DNA from: CAZWDO01 sp964632485 [NCBI: uncultured bacterium]
GTDB taxonomy: Bacteria > JAGOEH01
Direction of reading: 5' to 3'
Length of the DNA: 20,629 bases
Assembly: GCA_964632485.1 (NCBI GenBank)
Contig: CAZWDO010000001.1
Span: forward strand, 115,951 to 136,579
Part shown: piece by piece, positions 1 to 8,286 of the stretch
Layout: every line of letters begins with the position of its first letter
Position numbering within the stretch: the first letter of the stretch is position 1
Made by a program: the position numbers and the translations under genes
The notes under the pieces: generated by a model
The model's database searches: none
What the model was told of the DNA's origin: nothing
The model's input: the letters and a program-made list of their open reading frames with translations, nothing else

Positions 1-1
1 A

Positions 2-1129
2 ACTGGCGCATTTCCAGAAAATGATGAACTTAAGTTTTTAGATGAAACGGAAACCTACCAGCCTGGCGGTTCTGAACAGATTGCCCAGAATTCCTGGAAA
101 ATACTGATCGTTGATGACGATGGAGAAGTTCATAATGTAACGAAACTGGCTTTAAAAAACCTGATTTTCGATAATAGACCTCTTTGTTTTTTGAGCGCAT
201 ATACAGGAAAAGAAGCCAAAGAATTAATCGCCACTCATCACGATATTGCAGTGATTCTTTTAGATGTCGTTATGGAAGAAGATGATTCAGGATTAAAATA
301 TGTAAAGTATTTGCGGGACGAAGAAAAAAATTATTTAGTCAGAGTTATTCTACGCACAGGCCAGCCCGGATTCGCTCCAGAGAATAAAATTGTTGTTGAA
401 TATGATATCAATGACTATAAGACTAAAACAGAACTAACATCGCAAAAACTATTTACTACCATGATTACTGCCTTACGGACGTATAAATCCCTGCGATTGG
501 TCGAAGAAAGCTATCAGGAATTACAAAAATATAAAAATCATCTGGAAAAACTGGTTGAGGAGCGGACATATCAACTTCAAAGAACCAATAATCAGCTTCA
601 AAAGGCTTTGGCGGAAGTTGAAAAAATGGCTATCACCGATAAATTAACCGGACTATACAACCGGCACAAATTAGACGAAGTACTTTTCCAGGAATTCAAT
701 CGACAGCGCCGCTATGCCGAGCCGTTCTCATTTTCGATCATTGATGTTGATTATTTCAAGCGGATCAACGATGGATTCGGTCATTTAATCGGGGATGTCG
801 CGTTACAAGAACTATCCGAAATAATCAGAAACAACATCCGGCAGACGGATACCATTGCCCGCTGGGGGGGAGAAGAATTTGCTATTTTAGCCCCCAATAC
901 ATCGCTGGAGCAAATGTCGGTTTTAGCCGAAAAAATTAGACTGATCGTAGCGGCTCACGAGTTTGAAATAATCGGATATTTAACAATCAGTCTGGGAATT
1001 GCGCAAGTCGCGCCCAAAGATACGATTACATCATTGATCAAACGGGCCGATGATGCCCTTTATCTGGCAAAACAGTTGGGTAGAAATAGAATCGTTCACG
1101 AGTTAGAATTAGCGCCCGGCGAATGCTGA
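2..1129 (+). CDS. Response regulator with GGDEF diguanylate cyclase domain (5' end missing)
   Basis: The frame is open from base 2 with no start codon, so the true start lies left of the window. Comparison with the paralogue at 6715 suggests only about ten residues are missing. The 375 visible residues hold a receiver domain (acidic pair in LIVDDD, phospho-acceptor Asp in LLDVVMEEDDSG at visible residue 88, and the TGQPG...YDINDYKTKTEL signature of receivers usually paired with DUF3369). A coiled coil (about 165-208) follows, then a GGDEF domain. The active-site motif is RWGGEEF, preceded by RQTD exactly five residues upstream, which is a product-inhibition I-site. It should therefore make cyclic di-GMP from two GTP when phosphorylated, and be feedback-inhibited. 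An internal TTG at 191 is not a credible start because it would cut off half of the receiver. The partner kinase may be the one at 5051 or one outside the window. Confidence 0.93.
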   Translation, partial: TGAFPENDELKFLDETETYQPGGSEQIAQNSWKILIVDDDGEVHNVTKLALKNLIFDNRPLCFLSAYTGKEAKELIATHHDIAVILLDVVMEEDDSGLKYVKYLRDEEKNYLVRVILRTGQPGFAPENKIVVEYDINDYKTKTELTSQKLFTTMITALRTYKSLRLVEESYQELQKYKNHLEKLVEERTYQLQRTNNQLQKALAEVEKMAITDKLTGLYNRHKLDEVLFQEFNRQRRYAEPFSFSIIDVDYFKRINDGFGHLIGDVALQELSEIIRNNIRQTDTIARWGGEEFAILAPNTSLEQMSVLAEKIRLIVAAHEFEIIGYLTISLGIAQVAPKDTITSLIKRADDALYLAKQLGRNRIVHELELAPGEC

Positions 1130-1146
1130 ACGCTTCGGAATTTTTT
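1120..1146 (+). terminator. Weak hairpin plus T6 at the end of the GGDEF gene
   Basis: CGAATGC (1120-1126) can pair with GCTTCG (1132-1137) around a five-base loop with one bulged T. After GAA comes a run of six T (1141-1146). It overlaps the stop codon at 1127-1129. The stem is short, and no promoter fits between it and the next gene, so it probably attenuates rather than fully separates transcription. Confidence 0.3.
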
Positions 1147-1180
1147 CGTTAGTTTGAACAATAGAAAAAGGAGCCACAAT

Positions 1181-3268
1181 ATGACAAAATCAGTATTAGT
1201 GATGCTATTCATGATGTTGAGTATCGAATTAGCATTTGGCCAAAATAACCCGAAATCCCAAGTGGCTGACGACCATCTGCAAGATGAACTTAATTGGCTC
1301 CGCGCAGAAGCCTTAACAGTGGTCACTGCAAGTAAATATGCTCAGAAGATAAACGATGCGCCCGCCAAAATGGTGGTTTGGACCGATGAGATGATCCGGA
1401 GATGCGGATTGACGACCCTTGACGAATTATTAGCTCATACTCCCGGGTTTTATTATGGGTTTAATGCTGATTACGCTTCATTTTCAGTACGCGGGATGCA
1501 TCCGATCGCCCCGGGATTGCCTCAACCTAACATTCTCTTCATGATTGACGGGGTCCGCATTAATGAAGCGACTTTTTTCGGACATTATTACAACTACTAT
1601 CATAATCTTGATTTTGTAAAACAAGTGGAAATCATTCTGGGACCTGGCGGGGCATTATATGGCCTTAATGCAATTGTCGGAGTTGTCAATATTATCACTC
1701 AAAAAGGCCCCGATTCTATGAGCTGCCATTCAAACACCTCGATCCACTACGACTATCCGCTGGAGCAGATGGGCATCACTAAAACCTTTCAAATAAACAA
1801 CGGAAAGGGTTTAAAATTGTTTGGAGGTATCGAGATGCTGATGTATCTTCATGGGGAATGGGAAACCGGTGTAGAGCGTCTGGGCGCTGTAGATTGGTAC
1901 CAGCTTACGCCCTGGCATACCGGTCTAAACCGGCAAGGAGGCTCAATGCCTAACTGGAATTTAAATGTTCAATATAATAAATGGCGGTTTTTCACCTACC
2001 GGACCTCAATAATGTATCCGGAATTCAATGCTCCCTGGTGGGATATCACTGCCGACCGTTTCCGAAGTTTCGAACGGCGAATTTATGATCTGGCGTTCAC
2101 TCCTGATTTCGCCAACACAGAAATCCACTTGAACTATAACCAACACTGGGATTTCCATGAATCAAAGGGGAATGGACTGTGGTTCGATACCTTGGGTGTT
2201 CATACTAATCTGTATGGATTGACAAACGTAAATGAGATGTATGGGAGTATCCAGTCATCACCATTGAAAAATGAGAGCCATCACATCATAGAGGGATTGG
2301 AATTTGCTCATGCAGAACGACGGGCAAATTTCCTGGGAGATAAAACCGGCCGGTCGCTGGATCAATGGCGCTATTCAGCCCTGGTTCAATGGGAGAACCG
2401 CACCCTCGATAAAATTACTTTTTTAGCGGGACTTCGCTACGATATCGTTACAATTAATAGCAAAGACGCCGCGCAAAACCAAAAAAAATTGATTGATTAT
2501 TTCGGCGCCCTCAGTCCACGGGTCTCCATTCAATATACCCTCTCTGCCGATCATCGGTTGCGGTTGATCTACGCGCGCTCATCCCGCCAGTTTGTGCTGG
2601 GAGATTTCATCGATTCTCTTTGGGCAAAAAAAACCGATTATATTGATGATTTCGAGCTGAATATCAACTCCATTATTTCCGATAACCTTACTTCGGATAT
2701 TAACTTTTTTTATATGAATGCCCCTTATTCATCCCTGGCCATCCATAACAATTTCCAACCGACCACCGGCCGTACCGAATTCACAACCGCCGGAATTGAG
2801 AGCGACTTAAAAGCGCGGATCAAGGCCTTCGATGTGAGTCTTGGTTTTACCTACTGGCAGGCAAAAACCGACCAAATCGATCAAGCTGGCCTGGACCGTA
2901 TGCCGTATGCGCCCCAAATGATGTTTAAACTGAATCTGAACGGCCCCCTCGTCCCCCAATGGGTCAGCTTCGCCCTGTTAGTTAATGGAAATGTGAATGT
3001 AATGCATGTGGATGATCTTTCCGGAGCCAACCAGGAAGAGTGGAGCTATTTTCCAATCAATCTGATTTTAACCTCCGATCCCCAATGGCCGCTTCCCTTT
3101 CAATTAACATTGGGCGTGAAAAACCTGCTCAATCAAAAATACAATTATCCGGGCTATGGTAAAAGCGCCCCATTTTTCGATTGGAATGCCCCTGACTATA
3201 TGGTGCAGGAATCCCGCGTTCAAGATCCCGGGCTATCGCTTTATACTAAACTCACTTTAAGTTTTTAA
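1181..3268 (+). CDS. TonB-dependent outer-membrane receptor
   Basis: A 695-residue protein from the ATG at 1181, chosen because AAGGAG (1168-1173) lies 7 bases upstream and it gives a clean signal peptide (MTKSVLVMLF... to AFGQ). A TTG at 1154 in the same frame would place residues before that peptide. A TonB-box-like stretch (ALTVVTAS, about 44-51) precedes a plug domain (about 55-177) with the motifs IDGVRINE and ILGPGGALYG...VVNIIT. The rest is a beta-barrel ending in Phe (TKLTLSF), the usual outer-membrane C-terminal signature. It would import a scarce ligand across the outer membrane using TonB-ExbBD energy. The substrate cannot be read from sequence. The next gene starts 12 bases after its stop, so receptor, binding proteins and kinase are probably co-transcribed. 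Confidence 0.94.
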   Translation: MTKSVLVMLFMMLSIELAFGQNNPKSQVADDHLQDELNWLRAEALTVVTASKYAQKINDAPAKMVVWTDEMIRRCGLTTLDELLAHTPGFYYGFNADYASFSVRGMHPIAPGLPQPNILFMIDGVRINEATFFGHYYNYYHNLDFVKQVEIILGPGGALYGLNAIVGVVNIITQKGPDSMSCHSNTSIHYDYPLEQMGITKTFQINNGKGLKLFGGIEMLMYLHGEWETGVERLGAVDWYQLTPWHTGLNRQGGSMPNWNLNVQYNKWRFFTYRTSIMYPEFNAPWWDITADRFRSFERRIYDLAFTPDFANTEIHLNYNQHWDFHESKGNGLWFDTLGVHTNLYGLTNVNEMYGSIQSSPLKNESHHIIEGLEFAHAERRANFLGDKTGRSLDQWRYSALVQWENRTLDKITFLAGLRYDIVTINSKDAAQNQKKLIDYFGALSPRVSIQYTLSADHRLRLIYARSSRQFVLGDFIDSLWAKKTDYIDDFELNINSIISDNLTSDINFFYMNAPYSSLAIHNNFQPTTGRTEFTTAGIESDLKARIKAFDVSLGFTYWQAKTDQIDQAGLDRMPYAPQMMFKLNLNGPLVPQWVSFALLVNGNVNVMHVDDLSGANQEEWSYFPINLILTSDPQWPLPFQLTLGVKNLLNQKYNYPGYGKSAPFFDWNAPDYMVQESRVQDPGLSLYTKLTLSF

Positions 3269-3280
3269 TCAAGGAACGGG

Positions 3281-4093
3281 ATGCTTCACATTAAACGATT
3301 ATATATCATTTTATTTTGCGCGCTGCTACCGATACAGAAACCCCTGCAGGCACTTAATGATCAACTGACCGTTTATTTTTATAACCCGGAATCAAGCGCT
3401 GCCAGTTTCGCTATGTTAAAAACGGAATTTGACACATACTTGACTGGATTTGGTAATTTTCGTTTTCAACCCTTTGGCGATCGCAATATGTTCATCCAGG
3501 TCGCTAAATCCCAACCCAACGGTGTTTTTATTCTCTCAAGTTTCGATTATCGTCACCTCAACCAGGATAATTCTTTGGTACCGGTTTTGATTGGAATATT
3601 CGACAATAAAACCACCTATCGCAAGATTTTGATCGGGAAAAGCCAGAGCAGCAGCATTAACCCACAAAAAAAGACCCGCATCGCCTCCTGCGGTTCCAAA
3701 GAGCATAATCTTGCCACGATTCACGAAATGCTTAATCTTCCCAGCTATTCAGCTAATATCGATATACTGATTGTTCCCAAGGACCTTGATGCCTTAATGT
3801 CGGTCATCTTTGGGATGAGTTCAAACGCGTTAGTATCAGAAAACAGTTTCAAGCAACTCGCTAAGACAAATCCCCATCAATATGAGATGCTGGCAATTCA
3901 ATTTGAAAGTAAACCAATCCAACTACCGATAGTATCCGTTACAAAAAATGCGCAAATCAATTATACGGATTTATTGGCGATAATTGAAAAGATGGACCAT
4001 TCGAATGAAGGTGAAAAAAAACTCAAACTGCTGGGTGTTGACGGTTGGCGTAAAATTTCAGATTCGGATATGAAAATGTTGGAGGGAAGATGA
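3281..4093 (+). CDS. PhnD-like periplasmic substrate-binding protein
   Basis: A 270-residue protein with an N-terminal signal peptide (hydrophobic residues 7-17, likely cleavage near LQA at 23-25). AAGGA at 3271-3275 supports this start. The body resembles type 2 periplasmic binding proteins of the phosphate/phosphonate (PhnD) group: an N-terminal YFYNPES...AMLKTEFDTYL segment, a central beta strand with KTRIASCG, and a C-terminal GVDGWRKISDSD segment. Family assignment is by overall pattern, since no short catalytic motif exists. It overlaps the next gene by ATGA, so the two are translationally coupled. There is no permease or ATPase nearby, so it may act as a ligand presenter for the kinase at 5051 rather than as part of an importer. 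The ligand is unknown. Confidence 0.7.
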   Translation: MLHIKRLYIILFCALLPIQKPLQALNDQLTVYFYNPESSAASFAMLKTEFDTYLTGFGNFRFQPFGDRNMFIQVAKSQPNGVFILSSFDYRHLNQDNSLVPVLIGIFDNKTTYRKILIGKSQSSSINPQKKTRIASCGSKEHNLATIHEMLNLPSYSANIDILIVPKDLDALMSVIFGMSSNALVSENSFKQLAKTNPHQYEMLAIQFESKPIQLPIVSVTKNAQINYTDLLAIIEKMDHSNEGEKKLKLLGVDGWRKISDSDMKMLEGR

Positions 4094-5019
4094 AATTAAA
4101 ATATTTAGTATTAATCCTATTAGTAGTAATTGTTAACACTATCCTAATACCCGCCCAAACCAAAACAGAGGGACGGCAGGTGTTGGTGATAAACTCAAAC
4201 AATCTTATTGGCAGATACCTGAGCGCTCAGAACGAATTTATCAAGCAGGTTGATTGCTCGGTACAAATTTATGACATGAACGAACAACTTGATGATTCCA
4301 AACAAAATTTAGAACAAACCATACAGCATATCAACCCAGACATTCTTTATTGTATCGGGGCGGGAGCCTATCAATCCGCCGCTAAATATGCCCATCCCAG
4401 AGAGATTATATTTTCTTCAATCATCAATTGGCAACGATTTTCTATTTATAAAAACTGCTATGGGATTTCAAATGAAATTCCACCGGCATACCAGTTGACC
4501 ATGTTTCGATTCCTATGCCCCGATATCCGGAAAATCGGCATCATCTACAACCCTGAGTTAAATAAAGAATGGATTGAAGAGGCGATAGCAGCCGGTAGGG
4601 ATACGAAATTTGAATTCGTTATAAAAAAAATAAAAAATTTTGGAGATGTCCATAAGAAGTTCAATTCCTTCATCGAACAGATTGATGCCCTTTGGCTAAT
4701 TCCCGATCCAACATTATTAGAAAATCCCCAGGAAGTTAATTGGCTTTTTCAGACAATAGATTCACTGCAGAAACCGATTTTTGCATATAGTCCTGTCTAT
4801 GAAAATCTGGGGGCGAGTCTCGTCGTTTCAGAAGACCAGGCGACAATTGGGCGCCAGGCGGCAGGTATCGCGATGGATATTATCCACCGGCAGCCGATAG
4901 ATCAACAAGTTCAAAACCCAGCCGGAACCGATGTTTCAATCAATTTAACAAAATTTGCAAAATATGGTGTTGTCGTGAATCCCGAAGCTCTAAATATGGT
5001 CAATCGAATTATTGAATAA
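4090..5019 (+). CDS. ABC_sub_bind-family periplasmic binding protein
   Basis: A 309-residue protein with a signal peptide (hydrophobic 5-21, likely cleavage around PAQ). It follows the layout of the ABC transporter substrate-binding family of the TrpX type (PF04392-like): DILYCIGAGAYQSAAK in the first lobe, KIGIIYNPE at the hinge, ALWLIPDPTLL (200-210), KPIFAYSPVYENLGASLVVS (228-247), and IGRQAAGIA (253-261). These motifs are family signatures. Related proteins bind small ligands such as amino acids for an importer, but no importer subunits are encoded here. It begins inside the stop codon of the PhnD-like gene and ends 31 bases before the kinase, so it probably delivers its signal to that kinase. 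Ligand unknown. Confidence 0.85.
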   Translation: MKLKYLVLILLVVIVNTILIPAQTKTEGRQVLVINSNNLIGRYLSAQNEFIKQVDCSVQIYDMNEQLDDSKQNLEQTIQHINPDILYCIGAGAYQSAAKYAHPREIIFSSIINWQRFSIYKNCYGISNEIPPAYQLTMFRFLCPDIRKIGIIYNPELNKEWIEEAIAAGRDTKFEFVIKKIKNFGDVHKKFNSFIEQIDALWLIPDPTLLENPQEVNWLFQTIDSLQKPIFAYSPVYENLGASLVVSEDQATIGRQAAGIAMDIIHRQPIDQQVQNPAGTDVSINLTKFAKYGVVVNPEALNMVNRIIE

Positions 5020-5050
5020 GGCCCTTTATCTCCACTGAAAGCATGGTCCG

Positions 5051-6697
5051 ATGTTTAATATCAGAATGAATATCCGTTTTAAATTGCTGATGATGATGAT
5101 CAGCCTTACTGTTATGCTGGTTACAGTTCAGGCGTTGATAGAATTCAGTAACAAACGCGATATCTTTCAACGTGAATTGGATGAACGAATCCATCTTATG
5201 AAGGACAATCTGCTTGAAAAAGGAAAAAGTCTCTCCTATAATCTAGTCGGTCAAATCGAAAACGATTTGGCAGGTTATAATTTATCCAATATCCAGATTA
5301 CTCTTAATAAGGCCATTGCGGATATGGAGGAATTTAAATACGCCATATTAGTCGATCGTAACGGTTTCATCATGAATGATACCCGGCATCCTGAAAAACA
5401 GATGGAAATATATACTCAATTCAACCGAATCCGTCAGGTTATCGAAGAAAACAAACTCCGGGTAGAAGAGATATACCTTGAAAAGAAAACATATATGGAA
5501 TTTGTATCCCCCATCAACATCAGTATCGAACCGTGGGGAGGGGCCATCTTCGGATTAAGCCTGGAAAAACTGGAAAAAGAAATTGAAAAATCCCAACAAA
5601 ATATAAAAATGCAAATTCGTGGAATGATATTTCGCACTCTGCTCTATTCGATGATTTATATATTAATTGGCATTGCTATTACCACCGTTTTAGCTAACCG
5701 GTTATCTCGGCCGATCAGTTCACTTACTCATACAGCTAACCAGTTATCCAAAGGGGAATTTTCTGCCGCCCAGAATCTTTTTGTGGATAGCACTGATGAA
5801 ATTGGTATTTTAGCGCAATCGTTTATTGATATGGCTCATAGCCTCGAAGCTTCCTATAAACAGATCGAAGAATACAGCCATACACTGGAACAGAAGGTCA
5901 ATGAACGAACACAAGAATTAGTGGAAGCTCTGGAAAATCTCAAAAAAACACAGAGTTATCTGGTTGAAGCCGAAAAAATGGCTTCTCTCGGCGGACTCGT
6001 TGCCGGCGTCGCTCATGAAATTAATACTCCCCTGGGAATCAGCGTCACCGCCGTCACTCATTTACAGGGAAAAAATCAGGAGTTTTCTGAATTATATCAT
6101 TCCGGCCGCATGAAACGTTCCGATTTTGAAAATTACCTCGAGCTGATTGCTGAAACCATGACCATTATTTTTACTAATTTGAACCGTGCCGCCGAGTTGG
6201 TTCAAAACTTCAAACAGGTTTCAGTAGATCAATCCAGTGAAGAAAAACGAATTTTCAACATGAAAGAATATATCGAGGGTGTCATTCTGAGCCTGCGCCA
6301 TCAACTCAAAAAAACGAACCACACGATTGAAATCGAATGCAGTAATAGCATAGAAATTAATAGTTACCCTGGAACTTATTCACAAATTCTTACCAATTTC
6401 ATCATGAATTCCTTAATCCACGCATTTGATAAAAACGAAACGGGAATCATGCGCATATACGCTGAAAAAAAAGAACGCTCGCTAATGTTGGTTTATAGTG
6501 ATAATGGCGCGGGAATGCCAGAAAACGTGGTTAAACATATTTTCGAACCTTTTTTTACGACTCGTCGCAACCAGGGTGGCAGTGGTTTGGGGATGCATAT
6601 CGTTTTTAATCTGGTCACCCAAAAACTTAAAGGATTTATTTCCGTTGAAAGCTCGCCTGGAACGGGAACCCGTTTCTCTATAGAAGTTCCCGATTAA
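5051..6697 (+). CDS. Membrane histidine kinase with HAMP domain
   Basis: A 548-residue sensor kinase. Transmembrane helix 1 (about 10-30) and helix 2 (about 196-215) bracket a periplasmic sensor region of about 165 residues; its YAILVDRNGFIMND segment looks like a Cache/PAS-type fold. Then come HAMP (216-268, PISSLTHTANQLSKGEF), a coiled coil (268-305), a dimerisation/phospho-acceptor helix with His322 in AHEINTPLG, and an ATPase domain with an N-box near 453, DNGAGMP (484-490), FFTTRR and GGSGLGMH. All catalytic boxes are intact and there is no receiver. The start lacks a strong ribosome site (only GAAAG about 11 bases upstream). The next codon available, Met6, has no better site. The likely phosphate acceptor is the regulator 17 bases downstream, possibly also the cyclase at the left edge. 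The sensor domain faces the same compartment as the two binding proteins. Confidence 0.93.
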   Translation: MFNIRMNIRFKLLMMMISLTVMLVTVQALIEFSNKRDIFQRELDERIHLMKDNLLEKGKSLSYNLVGQIENDLAGYNLSNIQITLNKAIADMEEFKYAILVDRNGFIMNDTRHPEKQMEIYTQFNRIRQVIEENKLRVEEIYLEKKTYMEFVSPINISIEPWGGAIFGLSLEKLEKEIEKSQQNIKMQIRGMIFRTLLYSMIYILIGIAITTVLANRLSRPISSLTHTANQLSKGEFSAAQNLFVDSTDEIGILAQSFIDMAHSLEASYKQIEEYSHTLEQKVNERTQELVEALENLKKTQSYLVEAEKMASLGGLVAGVAHEINTPLGISVTAVTHLQGKNQEFSELYHSGRMKRSDFENYLELIAETMTIIFTNLNRAAELVQNFKQVSVDQSSEEKRIFNMKEYIEGVILSLRHQLKKTNHTIEIECSNSIEINSYPGTYSQILTNFIMNSLIHAFDKNETGIMRIYAEKKERSLMLVYSDNGAGMPENVVKHIFEPFFTTRRNQGGSGLGMHIVFNLVTQKLKGFISVESSPGTGTRFSIEVPD

Positions 6698-6714
6698 ATT
6701 GAAATGAGGTAACT

Positions 6715-7686
6715 ATGCAAAACTCCAGCAACGATGAGATATTTTTTTTGGACGAAAAGGAAGAATCCATACCAAGCATACCCGTCAGAGGAATTTGGAA
6801 AGTTCTGATTGTTGATGACGAACCGGAAGTTCATAGCGTAACTAAATTAGCGCTGAACGATTTCAAGTTCGATCAACGGGAAATCGCCTTTATGGATGCT
6901 TATTCTGGTCAGGAAGCAATCGATATGATGAAAAAATATACCGATATTGCTGTAATATTCCTGGATGTTGTCATGGAAGAAGATGATTCAGGGCTCAAAT
7001 TCGTGCATTTTATCCGCAAAGAATTGAAGAATTATTTGGTCAGGATTATTCTCCGCACCGGTCAACCCGGGCAAGCCCCGGAAAAACGGATCATTGTTGA
7101 CTATGATATCAACGATTATAAAACCAAAACTGAATTGACGTCTCACAAATTGTTCACGACTCTGGTCGCCTCATTGAGAACCTACCGTGATATGAAGATA
7201 ATCGATGACAATAAAAAAGGCTTGGAAAAAATCCTCGAAGCATCATCGGCGATTTTTGAAATTCGTTCCCTGGAAAAATTTATTACCGGGGTGCTTTATC
7301 AAATCACTTCATTACTTGATTTCTCTGAAAACTCGGTTTTTTTGAATAATTCGGGATTTGCCGTAACACTCAATCACGATGAGTTTTTTATTCTGGGAGG
7401 GACCGGGAAATACTCCCAATCCATAGGCCAAAATATCCAGGAAATCGTTCCCGAACCCATTATTATCCTTCTCCGGGAAACACGGCTACTAAAAAAAACA
7501 AACTTTTGTCACAATGGATGCGTGTTTTATTTTCAATCCAATCATGGGATCGAAAACATGATTTTTTTTGAAAATTGCTTGATGTTGGAAGAATGGCAGC
7601 AAAACCTGCTGAATATATTCAGCCGCAACGTATCCATTGCATTGGACAATATTTATTTACTCAATTCTGCCCAAACCAAGCGGTAA
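6715..7686 (+). CDS. Response regulator, receiver plus DUF3369, no output domain
   Basis: A 323-residue protein with GAGG at 6706-6709 five bases before the ATG. The receiver (about 28-155) has the acidic pair D34-D35, phospho-acceptor D84 in IFLDVVMEEDDSG, and Lys in DINDYKTKTEL. From about 165 to 317 it matches DUF3369 by pattern: GLEKILEASSAIF, SLEKFITGVLYQITSLLDF, and the terminal VSIALDNIYLLN. In this family DUF3369 is often followed by a further output domain; here the protein stops right after it (NSAQTKR). DUF3369 may itself be a GAF-like ligand or protein-binding module. It shares near-identical receiver segments with the cyclase gene at the left edge, including a 20-base identical stretch at 272-291 and 6973-6992. 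It is the last gene of the cluster and the probable partner of the kinase upstream. Confidence 0.9.
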   Translation: MQNSSNDEIFFLDEKEESIPSIPVRGIWKVLIVDDEPEVHSVTKLALNDFKFDQREIAFMDAYSGQEAIDMMKKYTDIAVIFLDVVMEEDDSGLKFVHFIRKELKNYLVRIILRTGQPGQAPEKRIIVDYDINDYKTKTELTSHKLFTTLVASLRTYRDMKIIDDNKKGLEKILEASSAIFEIRSLEKFITGVLYQITSLLDFSENSVFLNNSGFAVTLNHDEFFILGGTGKYSQSIGQNIQEIVPEPIIILLRETRLLKKTNFCHNGCVFYFQSNHGIENMIFFENCLMLEEWQQNLLNIFSRNVSIALDNIYLLNSAQTKR

Positions 7687-7784
7687 AGATCGCAAGCCTT
7701 GCCAATTCAAGCTAAAATGGAATTATGGAATATTAATAAAGGGTTTCGCGCTAATACAAAATCGATGCACCCTATTGCAATTAA

Positions 7785-7811
7785 ATTCATCAGGCAAGCT
7801 TGTCGATGAAT
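7785..7811. terminator. Inverted repeat between converging transcripts
   Basis: ATTCATC (7785-7791) pairs with GATGAAT (7805-7811) around a partly self-complementary centre containing CAAGCTTG. It sits between the end of the regulator cluster (+) and the 3' end of the tRNA (-), where a bidirectional terminator is expected. Neither flank carries a proper T-run, so termination strength is doubtful. Confidence 0.35.
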
Positions 7812-7836
7812 CTCAATTAAAAATTTATTGCTGGTA

Positions 7837-7910
<74 letters not shown>

Positions 7911-7921
7911 GTGTTGATCCT

Positions 7922-7949
7922 AATATAACCAATTAATAAATAAAGTCAA
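7922..7949 (-). promoter_or_regulatory. Sigma70-type promoter of the tRNA-fMet gene
   Basis: On the minus strand TTGACT (7949-7944) and TATATT (7927-7922) are separated by 16 bases. The -10 element lies 11 bases before the tRNA 5' end at 7910, which leaves a leader of a few bases and fits a tRNA promoter well. Confidence 0.75.
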
Positions 7950-8286
7950 GCTCTTTTTTACTAAATCCCGTTTTTTTTTAATTCTTGATCAATTTTCCTC
8001 ACAATTCTTCAAAAAGCTATTCAAAAAAAATAAAAAATATCCAATTTCAGCCTTATCTATTGCATTATTAGTTCGATTATGTTAAACTAATCATGTCTGT
8101 AATCAGTATCAATCACTTAAAAGTGGGAAAAACCTGTTGCATTTGTCTGTCCGGTTTGACCTTGAAAAACTTTGCTTACCAACGGTTGGCGTAAATTCTG
8201 GACTAATAACTTTTAAAATGACAGGAAATATGAAGTATTTAGAGACAATTTTAGCGTAGTTCAAACCTAAAACCCAGGAGGAACTT
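7950..8286. other. Intergenic region between tRNA-fMet promoter and asparaginase
   Basis: About 340 bases without a convincing gene. The left part is very A+T-rich, with T9 and A8 runs. Two small perfect dyads are visible: CACTT-AA-AAGTG near 8115 and CCAAC-G-GTTGG at 8179-8189. TTGCAT...TAAACT with a 17-base spacer (about 8060-8088) is a weak promoter candidate for the asparaginase gene. AGGAGG at 8276-8281 is that gene's ribosome binding site. No riboswitch fold was recognised. Confidence 0.5.

Noticed and set aside
7687-7830. Continuation of the DUF3369 regulator frame past its stop as a lost output domain
   Set aside because: The frame stays open for about 43 codons but shows no recognisable domain motif, so a nonsense-truncated output domain cannot be supported.
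8093-8194. 33-codon ATG reading frame (MSVISINHLK...) upstream of the asparaginase
   Set aside because: The first residues resemble the start of ABC ATPases, but there is no ribosome site, no continuation into a Walker motif in any frame, and the composition is like non-coding DNA.
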